DNA from: Pochonia chlamydosporia 170
Lineage: Eukaryota > Ascomycota > Sordariomycetes > Hypocreales > Clavicipitaceae
Assembly: GCF_001653235.2 (NCBI RefSeq)
Contig: NC_035792.1
Coordinates: 3,348,001 to 3,412,000 of the forward strand
Direction: 5' to 3'
DNA: 64,000 nucleotides
The stretch's first letter is position 1. Each line of letters opens with the position of its first letter. The notes beneath the pieces were generated by a model, which worked only from the letters and a program-made list of their open reading frames with translations, ran no database searches and was not told the origin of the DNA. The position numbers and the translations under genes are program-made. This document shows, piece by piece, positions 48,076 to 59,204 of the stretch.

Positions 48076-48784
48076 TGTATTGTCATTTAGACGAAATTTG
48101 TTTAAATTATGAAAGCAAAGTCTGGTGCATTTATGAATCTAAATATTGAGTTTGTCTCATCTACTGCATCCCACTAGTCTCGTAGCAAGCCTAGCGAGTC
48201 AGCAAACCCCTCAAATATCTACTGCTAATACCATTCCACCTGTCTCCACGCAAGATGACCGCGTTTCAGAGTCAGGTTCTGCGATGCAATGGAAAGAATG
48301 AGAGGAAGGGCCCCGATGCTACACCATGCGACTTCGCATCGAAGCTATTGTTTGGGACCATGTTGCAGATATATACCCAAGAGGTATCACTCGTCACGTT
48401 GCGAATCATGAGAAAAGAGTATGCTCAAATTTCAACATTAACATTACAGAATGCCAGCCCTGTATGTGCAATAACTGGTTCTATCTACATGTGCCAGGGT
48501 CACCCAAGATCCGGCTCAGACAAATGTACCGCCCCGAATCCTGAAGCTTCCCGTATTATCCACATGCAATATCGTAAGGATCGTATAGAATGACAATAAG
48601 CTTGAGTGATGCCCCCCAACTTCTTCAGTGATTTTCTTTACCGTGTCCAACTGTCGCCCAATTGTAGCGTACATGCATCTGATATAACCTCTAAATAAGA
48701 AATACAAAAAGCCCTCCGTGTATGGATATCACGATCTCGCCGATGCCCAACTCAAGGCAGTTCGGTCCATCAAAGTGCCTCTGC
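48076..48784. other. Convergent spacer, CoA ligase / Mad1-like gene
   Basis: 709 bp of 3' flanking sequence of two convergent genes. No coding signal is visible. Confidence 0.55.
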
Positions 48785-50569
48785 TTAAAAGGCAACAACG
48801 AAAGCGACGGCGGCCAAAACCATGCCAAGACCAGCGCCAACACGACCGGAGCCGGCAACGACAGGAACAGAGCCGGTGGGCTGGGTAGGAACCACACCGC
48901 CCGTGCCAATGACAGTGGGAGTAGGGTTGCCAGCCACAGGGGTAGTAGGGGCAGGCTCGTTGGGCGATTCACCGGTAGGAGTGGGCAAGGCGATGTTGGG
49001 AATGGTCACTTGGGTCGAAACAGTCTCAGTGCTGCTGTCCTTGGTGATGGTTGTAGCAACATTGATGGTAGTGTAAGGAACCTGAGTGATCATAGGAGTG
49101 CCAGTGACGGTGATGATCTGAGTGATGGTGGCAGGACCGGTAGCAATAACAGGGTTCTGGGGGATGTAAGCTCCGCAAATACCCTGGTAGAAGGCGATAG
49201 CCTCATAGGCAGCGTTGCCCTTCTCGTGAGCGTAAATGCAGTTGAAAATGTCCTTGACGAACTCTTCACCAGGGCAGATGCACTTGGGGTTCGTGTTGTC
49301 CTTGCAGTCAGACTTGAACTCCAAGAAGGTGTTGAGGCACGAAGGAAGAACGGGAGGGCAAGGAGGAGTCTGAGTAGGCTTGGGGGGCTGGCTGGCAGGA
49401 GTCGTGGGCTTCTCGCCGGTAGGCTGCTCCTTGGTGGTCTGAGACTGAGGAGGAAGGACAACAGTGGTAGAACTTCCCTCGTTGCGGGTGCGAGTCTCCG
49501 TGACGGGGCAGATGGTGGTGCTCACAGGTACGGTGACAGTAACAATGTGAGTTCCATTCTTTCCAGGGCACTCGGTCACCGTAGGTCCACAGCTAGTGAT
49601 GGTCTTGGTGGAAGTTGTGAAGACAGTTGATGTAGAGTCATAGGTGGTGACAAAAGTGGTAGCAGGAGTAGTTGCGGGAGTAGTCTGCTGTCCGGGAGTG
49701 GTTTGCTGTCCAGGAGTGGTCTGCTCACCAGGCTTGGTAGTAGTGGTATCCTGACCTGGCTTGGTGGTGGTAGTGTCCTGGCCGGGTTGAGTAGTAGTGG
49801 TATCCTGTCCAGGCCGTGTTGTGGTCTGAAGAGTGGTAGCAGGAGTGGTCTGCTGCCCGGGCTGGGTGGTGGTAGTCTTGATCACCTTCGTAGAGGTGGT
49901 TCCTGGAACGGTGTAGCGAGTGGTTGGCTTCTGGGTCGGCTTGCCGCAGTGCCACTTGATCTTGTGGCAGGACACCTTGCACTTCTTCTTGAATGTGAAG
50001 CCCTTCTTGACAATCTGCTTGGGGTAAATGACGCGGACCTTCTTGGCACCACCGCACTGCTTGTTCACAATGGTTGAACCACCCTGCTTGCAGTTCGAAG
50101 TCTGCTTGCACACGCTGCCGTCGGGCATGTCGTAGTGGAATTCAAGACGAGCATCGAACTCGGTGGACATATCGAAGCTGCCAATGGAGAATGCATCGAC
50201 GCCGGCATCGACGCCAACGCCGATGGACAAGCCAACATCGTCATCCTCGTTGCAAGAACCGGAGATGACCTTTCCGGGGCCAAAAGTGCGGCCCTGGAGC
50301 TCACCACGCTTGCCATTGTTGTTCTCGCAGGACCAGCCACCGCCAAAGGTGAAGCCCGCATAAGAGGTGAGGGAACCGACAGTAACATCACTCCAGTCCC
50401 AGTCGCGGTTCTGCTTTGGCGTACACTTGTTCACGGTGTTGTCAGGGCATGGGAAGGTCTTGGCGCCAGTCCAACCCAGACCGAAGTCGAAGGAGGCACC
50501 GAGGCCGAAAGTAGCGGAAGCCTGCTGGACACCGGCAGCGGCGACCAAAAGAGAAACAGAGGACTTCAT
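48785..50569 (-). CDS. Mad1-like GPI-anchored adhesin
   Basis: Intronless, 594 aa. Signal peptide about 1-19 (cleavage after QQASA). The N-terminal domain (20-210) is rich in Gly, aromatic residues and cysteines (from Cys41 to Cys208) and closely resembles the binding domain of the Metarhizium adhesin Mad1. A Thr/Pro/Gln-rich stalk (about 212-330) carries tandem TTTTxPGQD and TTPGQQ repeats, a site for O-glycosylation. A CFEM-like Cys-rich segment (Cys404, 411, 422, 430, 432, 444, 465) follows, then a Thr/Pro-rich region and a C-terminal hydrophobic GPI signal (about 570-594). In Metarhizium, Mad1 mediates adhesion of conidia to insect cuticle and affects germination. This protein is shorter than Mad1 as I remember it, mainly in the repeat stalk. 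Confident in the architecture, less so in strict orthology. Confidence 0.82.
   Translation of the reverse strand: MKSSVSLLVAAAGVQQASATFGLGASFDFGLGWTGAKTFPCPDNTVNKCTPKQNRDWDWSDVTVGSLTSYAGFTFGGGWSCENNNGKRGELQGRTFGPGKVISGSCNEDDDVGLSIGVGVDAGVDAFSIGSFDMSTEFDARLEFHYDMPDGSVCKQTSNCKQGGSTIVNKQCGGAKKVRVIYPKQIVKKGFTFKKKCKVSCHKIKWHCGKPTQKPTTRYTVPGTTSTKVIKTTTTQPGQQTTPATTLQTTTRPGQDTTTTQPGQDTTTTKPGQDTTTTKPGEQTTPGQQTTPGQQTTPATTPATTFVTTYDSTSTVFTTSTKTITSCGPTVTECPGKNGTHIVTVTVPVSTTICPVTETRTRNEGSSTTVVLPPQSQTTKEQPTGEKPTTPASQPPKPTQTPPCPPVLPSCLNTFLEFKSDCKDNTNPKCICPGEEFVKDIFNCIYAHEKGNAAYEAIAFYQGICGAYIPQNPVIATGPATITQIITVTGTPMITQVPYTTINVATTITKDSSTETVSTQVTIPNIALPTPTGESPNEPAPTTPVAGNPTPTVIGTGGVVPTQPTGSVPVVAGSGRVGAGLGMVLAAVAFVVAF
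49670..49816 (-). repeat. Coding minisatellite in the adhesin stalk
   Basis: Encodes residues about 252-300: three or four copies of a 9-10 residue TTTTxPGQD unit followed by TTPGQQ units. Purine/pyrimidine-biased codons repeat nearly exactly, so copy number could vary between strains. Confidence 0.75.
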
Positions 50570-50620
50570 CTCGTTGAGATTATGAGGTATGTTTCGAAGT
50601 GTAGCGAGTGTTGCTCAATG

Positions 50621-50627
50621 TTATATA
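50621..50627 (-). promoter_or_regulatory. TATA box for the Mad1-like gene
   Basis: TATATAA on the minus strand, about 52 nt upstream of the ATG at 50569, consistent with a short leader. A second TATATAG-like site lies near 50830. Confidence 0.35.
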
Positions 50628-52596
50628 GGAAAAAAGTTGATGAATACCAAAATCCAGTTGTGATATATTATGTGAAGCAGAGTCAAAGGAAACGAATGAC
50701 TTTGACTGATGAGATGGACGGATTTGTCCCAGAAAGGAAATGAAAAGAGAAACAAAGGACGAAGAAGGTAAAGATTGATGATGAGAGACAAGACAAAAGC
50801 AGTTCTCAAACGTCGGGAGGTTGTGGCATCTATATACTCGAAGTTAAAAACTAGCCACCTTGAACTGATGAGGCATTGGACTTACATGGACACCTCCTTG
50901 ATCCCTCAGCCTTTGCCTTTTGCCGCTGGTAGGCACGCCATGGTGTGAGATTCTGGATCTCTACCCACGCGCCAATGGCTTTGCCGAAGAGCCCTCACAT
51001 AATGGATTTGAATATGAGCAGGCATACCCTTCATCCCTAAGCTTGCGGCGGAGCAGCAGAGGCCATTGTGACTCCATTTCTGGACTCGAGCGCAGTTGAA
51101 CGTCGCTCTCAAGTGGAGTCTGTTGGCCTGTAAAAACGGTGGTGGAGTGAACGGCGGCGCATGGATGCAATCTGGAATCCCTGTCGTCTTGGCTGCGGTT
51201 GAGAGGTCTGAGCTTTAGGCGCAGGGGCATCCATCTGGCCTTGAAACCAGGGGTAGCTCCGGACGTGGCCATGGGACTTGGGAAAAGTAGAACTGTCTCT
51301 GGGCCTCTGTTGTGGTGTTCCTGTTGCCTCGTGTGTTGGAGTTGTCGGGGGCTGCAGACAGCCATTTGCCGGAGCCGCTGACATTTCTCTGATGGCCCCC
51401 AGCATCATCATGTTTTGACAAAAAAAATTTGCGTTGCATTCTCTTCGGATCGCTTGCAGATGAAACGTCACCGGCTACGAAGGGTTTTGCCTCGCTTTCC
51501 TCCCATGCTAGTCGCCCTAGGGCACAACAGTAATAACAAAGACTTTGCCGCTGAAAGCTTTGTTGTCATTGAACGCAGACAATGGGTCCAATTCATTGAT
51601 ACTCTGGAAGAGGCCCAAACAGCCGCGCATTGTCAAGCCGTAGTGGTCGACGGTCCAAAAAGAGGTGGCTAAATTTGGCAGAGGGCTGAATGAGAAGCAC
51701 CATCGGTAAACGCCCTCAAATGGGCTACTGGTTATTTGGAGCGGCCCCGGTCGATCCAGTCGCCTGAGACACCAGAGTCGATAGCTTCCGGTGTCTCTGT
51801 TGTTCACAGTCACCACCGCGGCGGCTCATTAAAGAAGAATCCAACGGTTGCCAATCGGCAAAACATCATGTCCGGCAACAGCTGACCAGAAGCGCATCAA
51901 TTACAAGAGATGCCGCGATCAGCCGATTCTGAGGAAATTACACAGGCCATCACGGCCGCGTATTTCCTAGGTACGCAGACACCAATTGAATCATTCGATA
52001 TGAGCCGTCGATGGGTCAATGAGCATGTTCTTTGTTTGGTTCGTTGTCCAGCTGGTACCCTGATAGCTTTCCCTGTTTGACGCCTTGACAGGTCGAATGT
52101 GAACGTTTCTGGTGGGAAATGATGAGACCAAATGCCTAAGGTTATCGCCAACTTTCTTTTCTTGTTTTCCAGCCCTGTCGTTGGCTGTGCAGACGCCGAT
52201 GATGCTGATCAAAGAGACATTCGACCGAAGTGTGTCAGGCCAAGGATGGTCATGAAAAAAACATGGCCAAACAAGTGGCATGCACGGGGTCAACCTCAAA
52301 CAGGGCTGTTGACTGAGGACGAATGAACGGCGCTTGGAGCAAGTCAAGTCTGGTGAAAGGAGGGGCATTCTTCCGGGGACTACTGCAGGAACCCAGGCAA
52401 GAAGCAGCATGGACCAATCACCACACCTGCCTTGGAGCCTCATCTTCAGGTGGCCGCTAAACTCTCCTTGGAAGTGGGCATCTCTGGCGGGAAGGAAGTA
52501 CCATCCGAATTGCCCTTTTGGTCATGTTCTGATGATCCGGTTATTCTCCCGACTTTCCAAGCGCTTCCGTGCATTTCATTTCAGCTCTTGGCTTGC

Positions 52597-52608
52597 CTAC
52601 CTAGGTAG
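52597..52608. repeat. 12-bp palindrome CTACCTAGGTAG
   Basis: Perfect inverted repeat sharing its 10-bp core with the one at 1110-1119. Confidence 0.5.
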
Positions 52609-53451
52609 ACGGTGAACATGAATATCTTCAAATTGATCTTAGCCTCATGCCCATCTTGTGCCCACCTTTGCAGCCCAACGGCGCCAAGGCATGTCTTACC
52701 TATATCTGGCCCGTCAGTTCAACAATTATTAATCGACAGCAAAGTCTAGCGCAGACCGATCCTCTGTTTCTTAGCCCTGATAGGTGTCTCACAAGCCGAT
52801 GGCTTGCAAGAAAGGCGGCTTCACCAGTGCCTGAGTCTGTCTCAGATCATTCGCACACCGATACGCACACCGATAGTACTCTGTACTCTGGAGCCTTGAA
52901 GCGTTGTCTCGTTGCGGCAACAGGCTGCCACTGAGAAGAGCCATCAAAGAGGCAGGGGAATCATTCCGGTGGAGCGTCCTTGGACAGAAGGGACAGCACT
53001 TGGCCCTCCCATCTGAGTGGCAGCTGGGCTTATTGACGGTTTCGTATGTCACATCGTCATTCATGGCTGCCAGCCATGCCGGGGATTTGTCTCAACCTAA
53101 AGCTAGAGTTTTATCCCGGTCACTCTTTGCTCACACTCGGTATGTCTATGGGTTGATGACAGCCATGGTTCAAGCTTATTCCCAAAGAGCTGTCCTAGTT
53201 TCCTCCTCGAATGCTCACATTGAGATGCCTCAGTATTCCAGCGCATGTATGCAACAATGCGACTTAAAATGGCTGTGCGCTCTATTGTCCTGGTCTGAAG
53301 CTTCTTATCAAAGTGGTCATCGATGTCATTCTTCCAGTCCCCAGCCACGACTCATCTTCCTGGCAATGCACAGACAACACTTTTGTGGGCTCACACGCTT
53401 GCCGCCAGCAAGCCCTCCAAAGTATCCGCACATCAACGAACAAAGGTGCAG

Positions 53452-53460
53452 TACGGAGTA
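53452..53460 (-). repeat. Intergenic 9-mer TACTCCGTA, copy 4
   Basis: Plus strand reads TACGGAGTA. Fourth exact copy, in the gene-poor region. Confidence 0.5.
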
Positions 53461-54458
53461 TTCTAAGCGCAATTATTTATGTGTTCGCGTGGTAACATCC
53501 GCCACGTTGCCGTTGACTTTTCAGTGAGAGAAGGTCTATGTTCAGCATTCTTTTTCAACAACAAACCTTGAAACGCAGTCCAGGCTCTTCTTACGTCCGT
53601 GTCTTGAACCGTGGGATGGTCCAGTGGTGCCATTTGTTCGAACAGGCGGCATTTGGTTGGTTAGCTGGGTCGCCAGGAGCTGTGTTGGTTGGAACGTTGA
53701 TAACTTGGTAACTGTATGTGGCCAGGATGCCACATCATCCGCAAGATTTCTGCATCGAATCAGTTACAAGTTTGCTGCGATTCCAGCAGTAGCTACATTC
53801 GTGGTCCAATAAGCTGCGTGGCTACCAGGAGAGGCGAATCTCCATACGCCAGAGGTATGGGCATGAGAATCGGATCCCATCTTCAAGGTAAATACTTGTA
53901 GAAACCGGAATCCACATTCTCCCAGCCTCCGCTCTTCGATTCCGGTGTTGTCCACCAATAAATGCCAGGGGTGTTGGACTTCGAGCCCGAAAGGGAAACG
54001 ACAAGGGTCCTCAGTTGTAAGGCTAGCTCATGTTTGAAGTTCCGGTGAACATCAGTCATGTCTGGCTCGTCCAAAAAGAAGTTAGGTTTTTCTTCGCATT
54101 TCGTCCTGTATGGCTTTCTGTTCCGAAGCATATGCTTCATAGCACTTTGTTGGCCAGTGTTGCTGGTTTTATTCTCCAGATATACTGATGTTGCAGGGCA
54201 TGAAAATGTGGTCGAGACCAGCCTTCAGGAGTTTGAGTGCAGACCACGAGCGCCGCCGGAAATTGCGCATTACATGCAAAAGCAAGAGCCAAAGTTCTTC
54301 TTTCAACCAATGACGGAAGTCGTTTCTCTCAAATGCAGTTTTGCAATGGCTTGCTACTGAATCGGGATTCAAGGCGTGGCGTGGTCAGAACGGTCAACCC
54401 CAAACAAAAGCCTATCGCCTTCCGCAGCCCCTGGGGCCCACACGATAATTTTACTGGA

Positions 54459-54476
54459 GGTCTGGTCTGGTCTGGT
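54459..54476 (+). repeat. Pentamer microsatellite (GGTCT)x3.6
   Basis: Three perfect copies of GGTCT plus GGT in intergenic DNA. Confidence 0.7.
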
Positions 54477-55438
54477 GCATCCAGATTCACTTGCAGGAGA
54501 TCAATGGCCCGGTTTATTATTAACAGCTTGCAGCGCCATCTGATGGCTGTCAAGCAACCAGACTTCAAGCACCGAGGCGGAGCAAAGTGTCCACCCCAGG
54601 TGCGTGTTCCTGGTTTCAGGATACGAATGTCTAAATGCTCCCGATCCGTCCACCAGCAGACACGGGGGTGGCGATGCTATTATGCTAAGCACAGAAGCAA
54701 GGAAAGCAATATGGTCTGATGGTTTTTATTTCCCTCGTCTCTTCCTCTTGCTTCCGTAGCGAGCTAAATTTGCTCATGCATGACAGATGAACGGTCCCTG
54801 GGCTTGCATCAAGTAATGGCGCCGTCGATCAAATGGCCCTTGTTGTCTTGGCTAAGGAGATATTGCGGCAGATTATTACCATGCAATCTACCAAATACTA
54901 CTACGATATCGACCATCTACCGACTGGACGAGAAATAACCTAGCCCGGCGTCGCTTATCACGGTACCACATGTGAATTATCCGTGGCGTAGATTCATGAC
55001 AACAGCACTTCTTACTCAGGCGAGCAGTACGAATGCCGGTAAGAACCGAGTGTTTCTGGTGGCCGGTTGGTCATTTGAACCCGTCGCCCCCAAGTTATTG
55101 CGTCAACGCTCAGTCCAGAGAAACCTTGCAGACAAGACATGCCTTTCTTCATTCGACATATCTAGAACCAGACGGATTTGGAACTCATGGTTTATTGGTC
55201 ACAATCAATCTACATAATGCACATGTTTCCTGGAAAATGCGGTGCTCTTAGCAACACGGGGGTAGGCTGTTGAGAATCAAAGCACTCGTCATTATCATTA
55301 ACTTGGCAGTGAGACAAACCCGATGCGGCAGTTGAGAGTACAATAAATTAACAAAACGGAGTTTATTCAAGGATCAGGTCACAAGTGAGCCAAGGCTTAG
55401 CATATGATCTGCAAAACAATTTCGTCGAGTTCACCAAC

Positions 55439-56437
55439 TCATGCAGTACTTTGTATCTGAACCGTGGTACCTTGACCGGATCCAGAACACTGAGTCTGAC
55501 CATTTGCAACAAGGTCAATCGATGTCGCTCCATCGGCGTCACCGCTCTGCCCAGTGGAAGTGGTGGCCATGCACCCTGTGAACTGATTACTGGGGAACTC
55601 CGCAAATGGCAAAAGACCATTGCCGCCGGTCAAATCCTCGAAAATCCATTCTGCAGAGTAGCCACAGAGGGTACCAGGTCCGTCTGTGATTTGCATTGTC
55701 ATTGATTCGCCGTTGCTTTCATTATTAACCGTGCTATAATATTAGACGTCAGCTCGTTTTCAGGCAAGCAAATTTGATGTTGATGCCTACATGTAACCGG
55801 TATTGCTGCCGGTAGCAGTCACATTTCCAGAGATGGAGTCACCAGTGTTGACTATATCTTGTTTAGCACTCTTCTCCTCCTCCCACTCATACGGAACGAA
55901 TGTTCTTACCTGTCATTTGGAATGTGGACAGAGGATTGGGAACAAACTCGAACCAAGCATAGTTAGACTGGCTGCTTCCATCAGAGTTGAGCTTTCACAC
56001 AGTTAGTACTGCTTGACGCAGATCATTAACGACATGGATGACAATAGGGCGAACCATACCTGCGAGAGAGTACCGCCTTGGATTAAACCTGTTCCACAGC
56101 CGTCGCCATCGATACCAACCCACTGTGCAATAGATGGCTGGTCACCAGGAGATTGTCCCTGGCGAAGAGATATCTGAGGAACCGTCCATGCGCCAACAAT
56201 GTTGGTCCAGTTTCCACCAGGTGAATTGGTGTTTGCCACACCACACCAGTTGGTTGAAGTTGCTCTCTTGCCAATACGCTGACGGCTCCTGCTGCCAAAA
56301 TCTAGCTTTGGCCCCGGCACGACGGGGAGTTCAACGCCGTTCTTGGTGTGAGTGACGATGTATGTGACACCGTTGCTGGTGACTTCCAGGGCAGCTTGTG
56401 CGAGTCCTGCGAACAAGAGGGCAGATACAGTCTTCAT
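55439..56437 (-). CDS. Secreted glutamic peptidase, family G1 (eqolisin)
   Basis: Four exons: 56437-56060, 55991-55910, 55851-55791 and 55733-55439, in phase, 271 aa. Signal peptide about 1-15, then a short propeptide ending in Lys57-Arg58, a kexin-type site. The mature chain starts ATSTNWCG. The catalytic dyad is visible: Gln105 in IAQWVGIDG and Glu202 in GYSAEWIFED. Several Asn-x-Ser/Thr sites are present. Eqolisins are acid-active, pepstatin-insensitive endopeptidases of ascomycetes, used for extracellular protein digestion at low pH. Intron 2 offers two possible acceptors (AAG and TATAG, 7 nt apart); only the TATAG acceptor keeps the frame used here. Confidence 0.92.
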
Positions 56438-59204
56438 GATGCTAAGAGAACCCGGGTGTCGCTTTAAATATATTCAAAGTGTGTTTAATTTATACACACT
56501 GAATGAACGGAGTAAGATATGTCTGCGATGATATATGCGATTACACTCAGCAACAAATTGTACCCAAAGATATTTATACCTACTCGCAATTCAAATAGAA
56601 ATTATGCCGCGATAGCATTCCCTCACAAGAAATCATCATCTCACACCATTGAGCCGATCTTGCCGAACACAACGTTGCCATGCAGACGTTCGACACCAAA
56701 TCCGTATAGTAGCGACTATTTATCAGCGTTGTAAACTGCGAGAATATGAAATCCTCGCCCTAACTGGCTGTTGCAAGCCCATTTGACTTTATTCCCCTGA
56801 ACTATCATACACCAACTTCCTATCAAGTCCTAAGCGCGCCGAAGAGGATTGTTTTCATAGTCTACAGTGGTGTCTAGTTGCCTATTCAGTCGCTAGTGAT
56901 CGGCATATCAATCCCCACGAATGGTCGGGTGTTTGCACGCCAGCTTCCTATGTTGGCAACTAGAAAGCCCACTTCGCGATCTGATAGGACTCATGTAGGC
57001 CGGGAATAGCACAAGTCCACGATTTGTGGTTTAAAACAATTGTATTTTAAACGTTGCATTTCTTATTACGGCAAGTTACTAGTGTTTAGGGGATTTATAG
57101 GCGCCGAGATACCCGTATAAGAGCTTGGATTTGTGTAAGTCGGTTTTGGTGTCGGGTATGCGGCAGTTGGTGAGATTTACGGGTCAACTATGTTTCTGGG
57201 CGGCTAGTGAAAATGGGGCAGGTTGATGGACACGGGGTACTAACCGGGAATTCTGTCGCAATGTATTGGAATACTTCTGCTCATTCTGATGATGTGTTGT
57301 TTGGTTGAGTTCTGTTGTGATTGAATGGGTTCGGACGCTTCCAAAACGAGAGGCAAAACCATGATCTGCGCAGACATACGGCTTCATACACACTCACGCA
57401 AGTATAAGACGTTGCTGTTTTAAATCATGCACGAGCGCAGGCACTGGACCAACCCACGGACTTGGATCTGCGTTGCCGAGATGGAGCAATCAGACCACCT
57501 TGCTTCAATATGCGGCCACGGAATGCACTACTAGTTTGCTACTCCGTGCACACGCGGCTTACGAAAAGTACCATTTAGCAACTTATGCCATACATGAGCA
57601 TGTAAGGGCTTCCTGACGCATTTACCACGCTAAATTTCCGACATGACGACAAGGGGTGCTGTTTAAATTGCCCAAGTGGGATTCAACTCAACAAGCAACA
57701 ACTACAGGAGCAACATTAACACGGGCAACTTTCAACCACATCACCACATACAAAAGTCCAAAAAAAGCGTCTTTCATTTATCCCCTACCCCATACACACA
57801 AAATCCTTATATATATGAATATAGCAATCCTGCCCATAGCGGAGCAACCCCAAAATCCTCCGGATAAATCGCAACCGGTCCTACTACGACCCTGTGGCCC
57901 GGGAGCCCCATGCAGGTACCAGTATTCCATATTGCACTCCGCCTCGCTCGTCCCACAGGGGGCCAAAATACCTATATTTGGCCCTGAGGACACATGACAG
58001 GTCGTTTTGCTGGGGGTGAGGTATTGCAATTTCGACTTTGCATGAGTTATTACCGGGACGTGATATCGTAGGATTGCTAGACGGACGCCTTGGAGAGTTA
58101 GCTTGCATCTTGACGGGATTCAGGATTCAATAGAGTACTTGCCGTGGCCTTCCTCTTGAAGATTACCCATCCAGGGCGTTTGCTGGACAAACTGGTTGGC
58201 AATGTACCTCGCCGGGCGGCGATCCGACGGCAAACAGTAGACGGAGCTAAAGCAGTTAGACTTTTCGCGATGGCAAGCTCAAACGCAACGGCTTACCGTT
58301 GTGCAATGACTGCTCAATCTCGTTTATAAGCGCTGCTTCCGTGAGCAGCCGGCACAGCCTATCGTCATCAAGACAGCGACAACAACGTGCCGAACCACAG
58401 TGGTTGTCACCACAAGCACCACAGATAGACATTTTCCTTAAGTAGATGGTATCAAACCTCTCAAGCTGTAATACAGTAGACTTTGCTAAGGCTCTTGAGG
58501 AGATACTCCAAATCAAACTGTTCAAGCACAGCGCCCCCCAGGATTCATATACCCTTTTCAAAGCCATTTCTATCCCATGAATCCATTCCCAACACCTCAT
58601 CACTGTTACGGCCCTCAGACGGAGGAACCTACCAGACTGCCTGTAGACCGAGAATCTGACCCGCTCAACAGCGCCTGACGCTTCTCATGGCGTACATGAT
58701 ACTGTCTGCTGGGGGTGAATGTTCTGGTTGTTTGAAACGGCAGACTGAGTTGGTGGTGTGTGCTGTCGTGGACGGGTGGCGAGCGTGCTTATTGGTGGGT
58801 GTGGTGGAAGTTGTTGTACAAACGGTGTGTTTTGAAAGAGTTCAATGTGATTCACGGTTGGGCGTGAGAGATGGCGGTTTGGGTCTGTGGTGGAATAGAG
58901 GAGTTGAAGGTTTGGGTGTGAGTTCTGCTGTTTGGGGAGATGGGTGAGGTTGGCGAGATCTTGTGGACGGATAATAGGTATAGTATGACAGTATTGTGAT
59001 GTGAGAGATAGTATACTTGACTGGAATATGTCCAGATAGTGTCCTGCTGTTTAGTCGTCGACTTGTATCAACCCTGGAGCATACGGCAGACAGCCACCCC
59101 CAAACGCAGCATCTTGTACCACCATACCTTCACGACAATCTCTCAAAAACTTGTCAAATCTTGCTCCATGCCATAATTTGGGCTTCTATTACTAATGACC
59201 AAGT
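56438..59204. other. 2.8-kb spacer between G1 peptidase and VMS1
   Basis: Contains the G1 peptidase promoter and the VMS1 3' flank. No frame carries recognisable motifs. A G/T-rich stretch at about 58690-58960 can be read as a frame of 86 codons but looks like low-complexity sequence. Confidence 0.5.

Larger units (their letters stand above)
50570..55438. other. 4.9-kb gene-poor region upstream of the adhesin
   Basis: The longest spacer of the window, between the adhesin start and the G1 peptidase stop. Several frames of 100-200 codons exist but are Ser/Arg-rich, lack start context and show no motifs. It contains a TATA-like box near the adhesin, the TACCTAGGTA-type palindrome (52597-52608), TACGGAGTA (53452-53460) and a GGTCT pentamer repeat (54459-54476). 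It may be an extended regulatory region or contain non-coding transcripts. Confidence 0.5.

Noticed and set aside
48722..49630. Long open frame of 302 codons on the plus strand inside the adhesin gene
   Set aside because: It is antisense to the Thr-rich repeat region; biased codon composition of that region keeps the opposite strand open. No motif or start context.
52904..53527. Open frame of 207 codons in the gene-poor region
   Set aside because: Composition is Ser/His/Arg-rich without domain, signal peptide, splice partner or promoter; likely chance.
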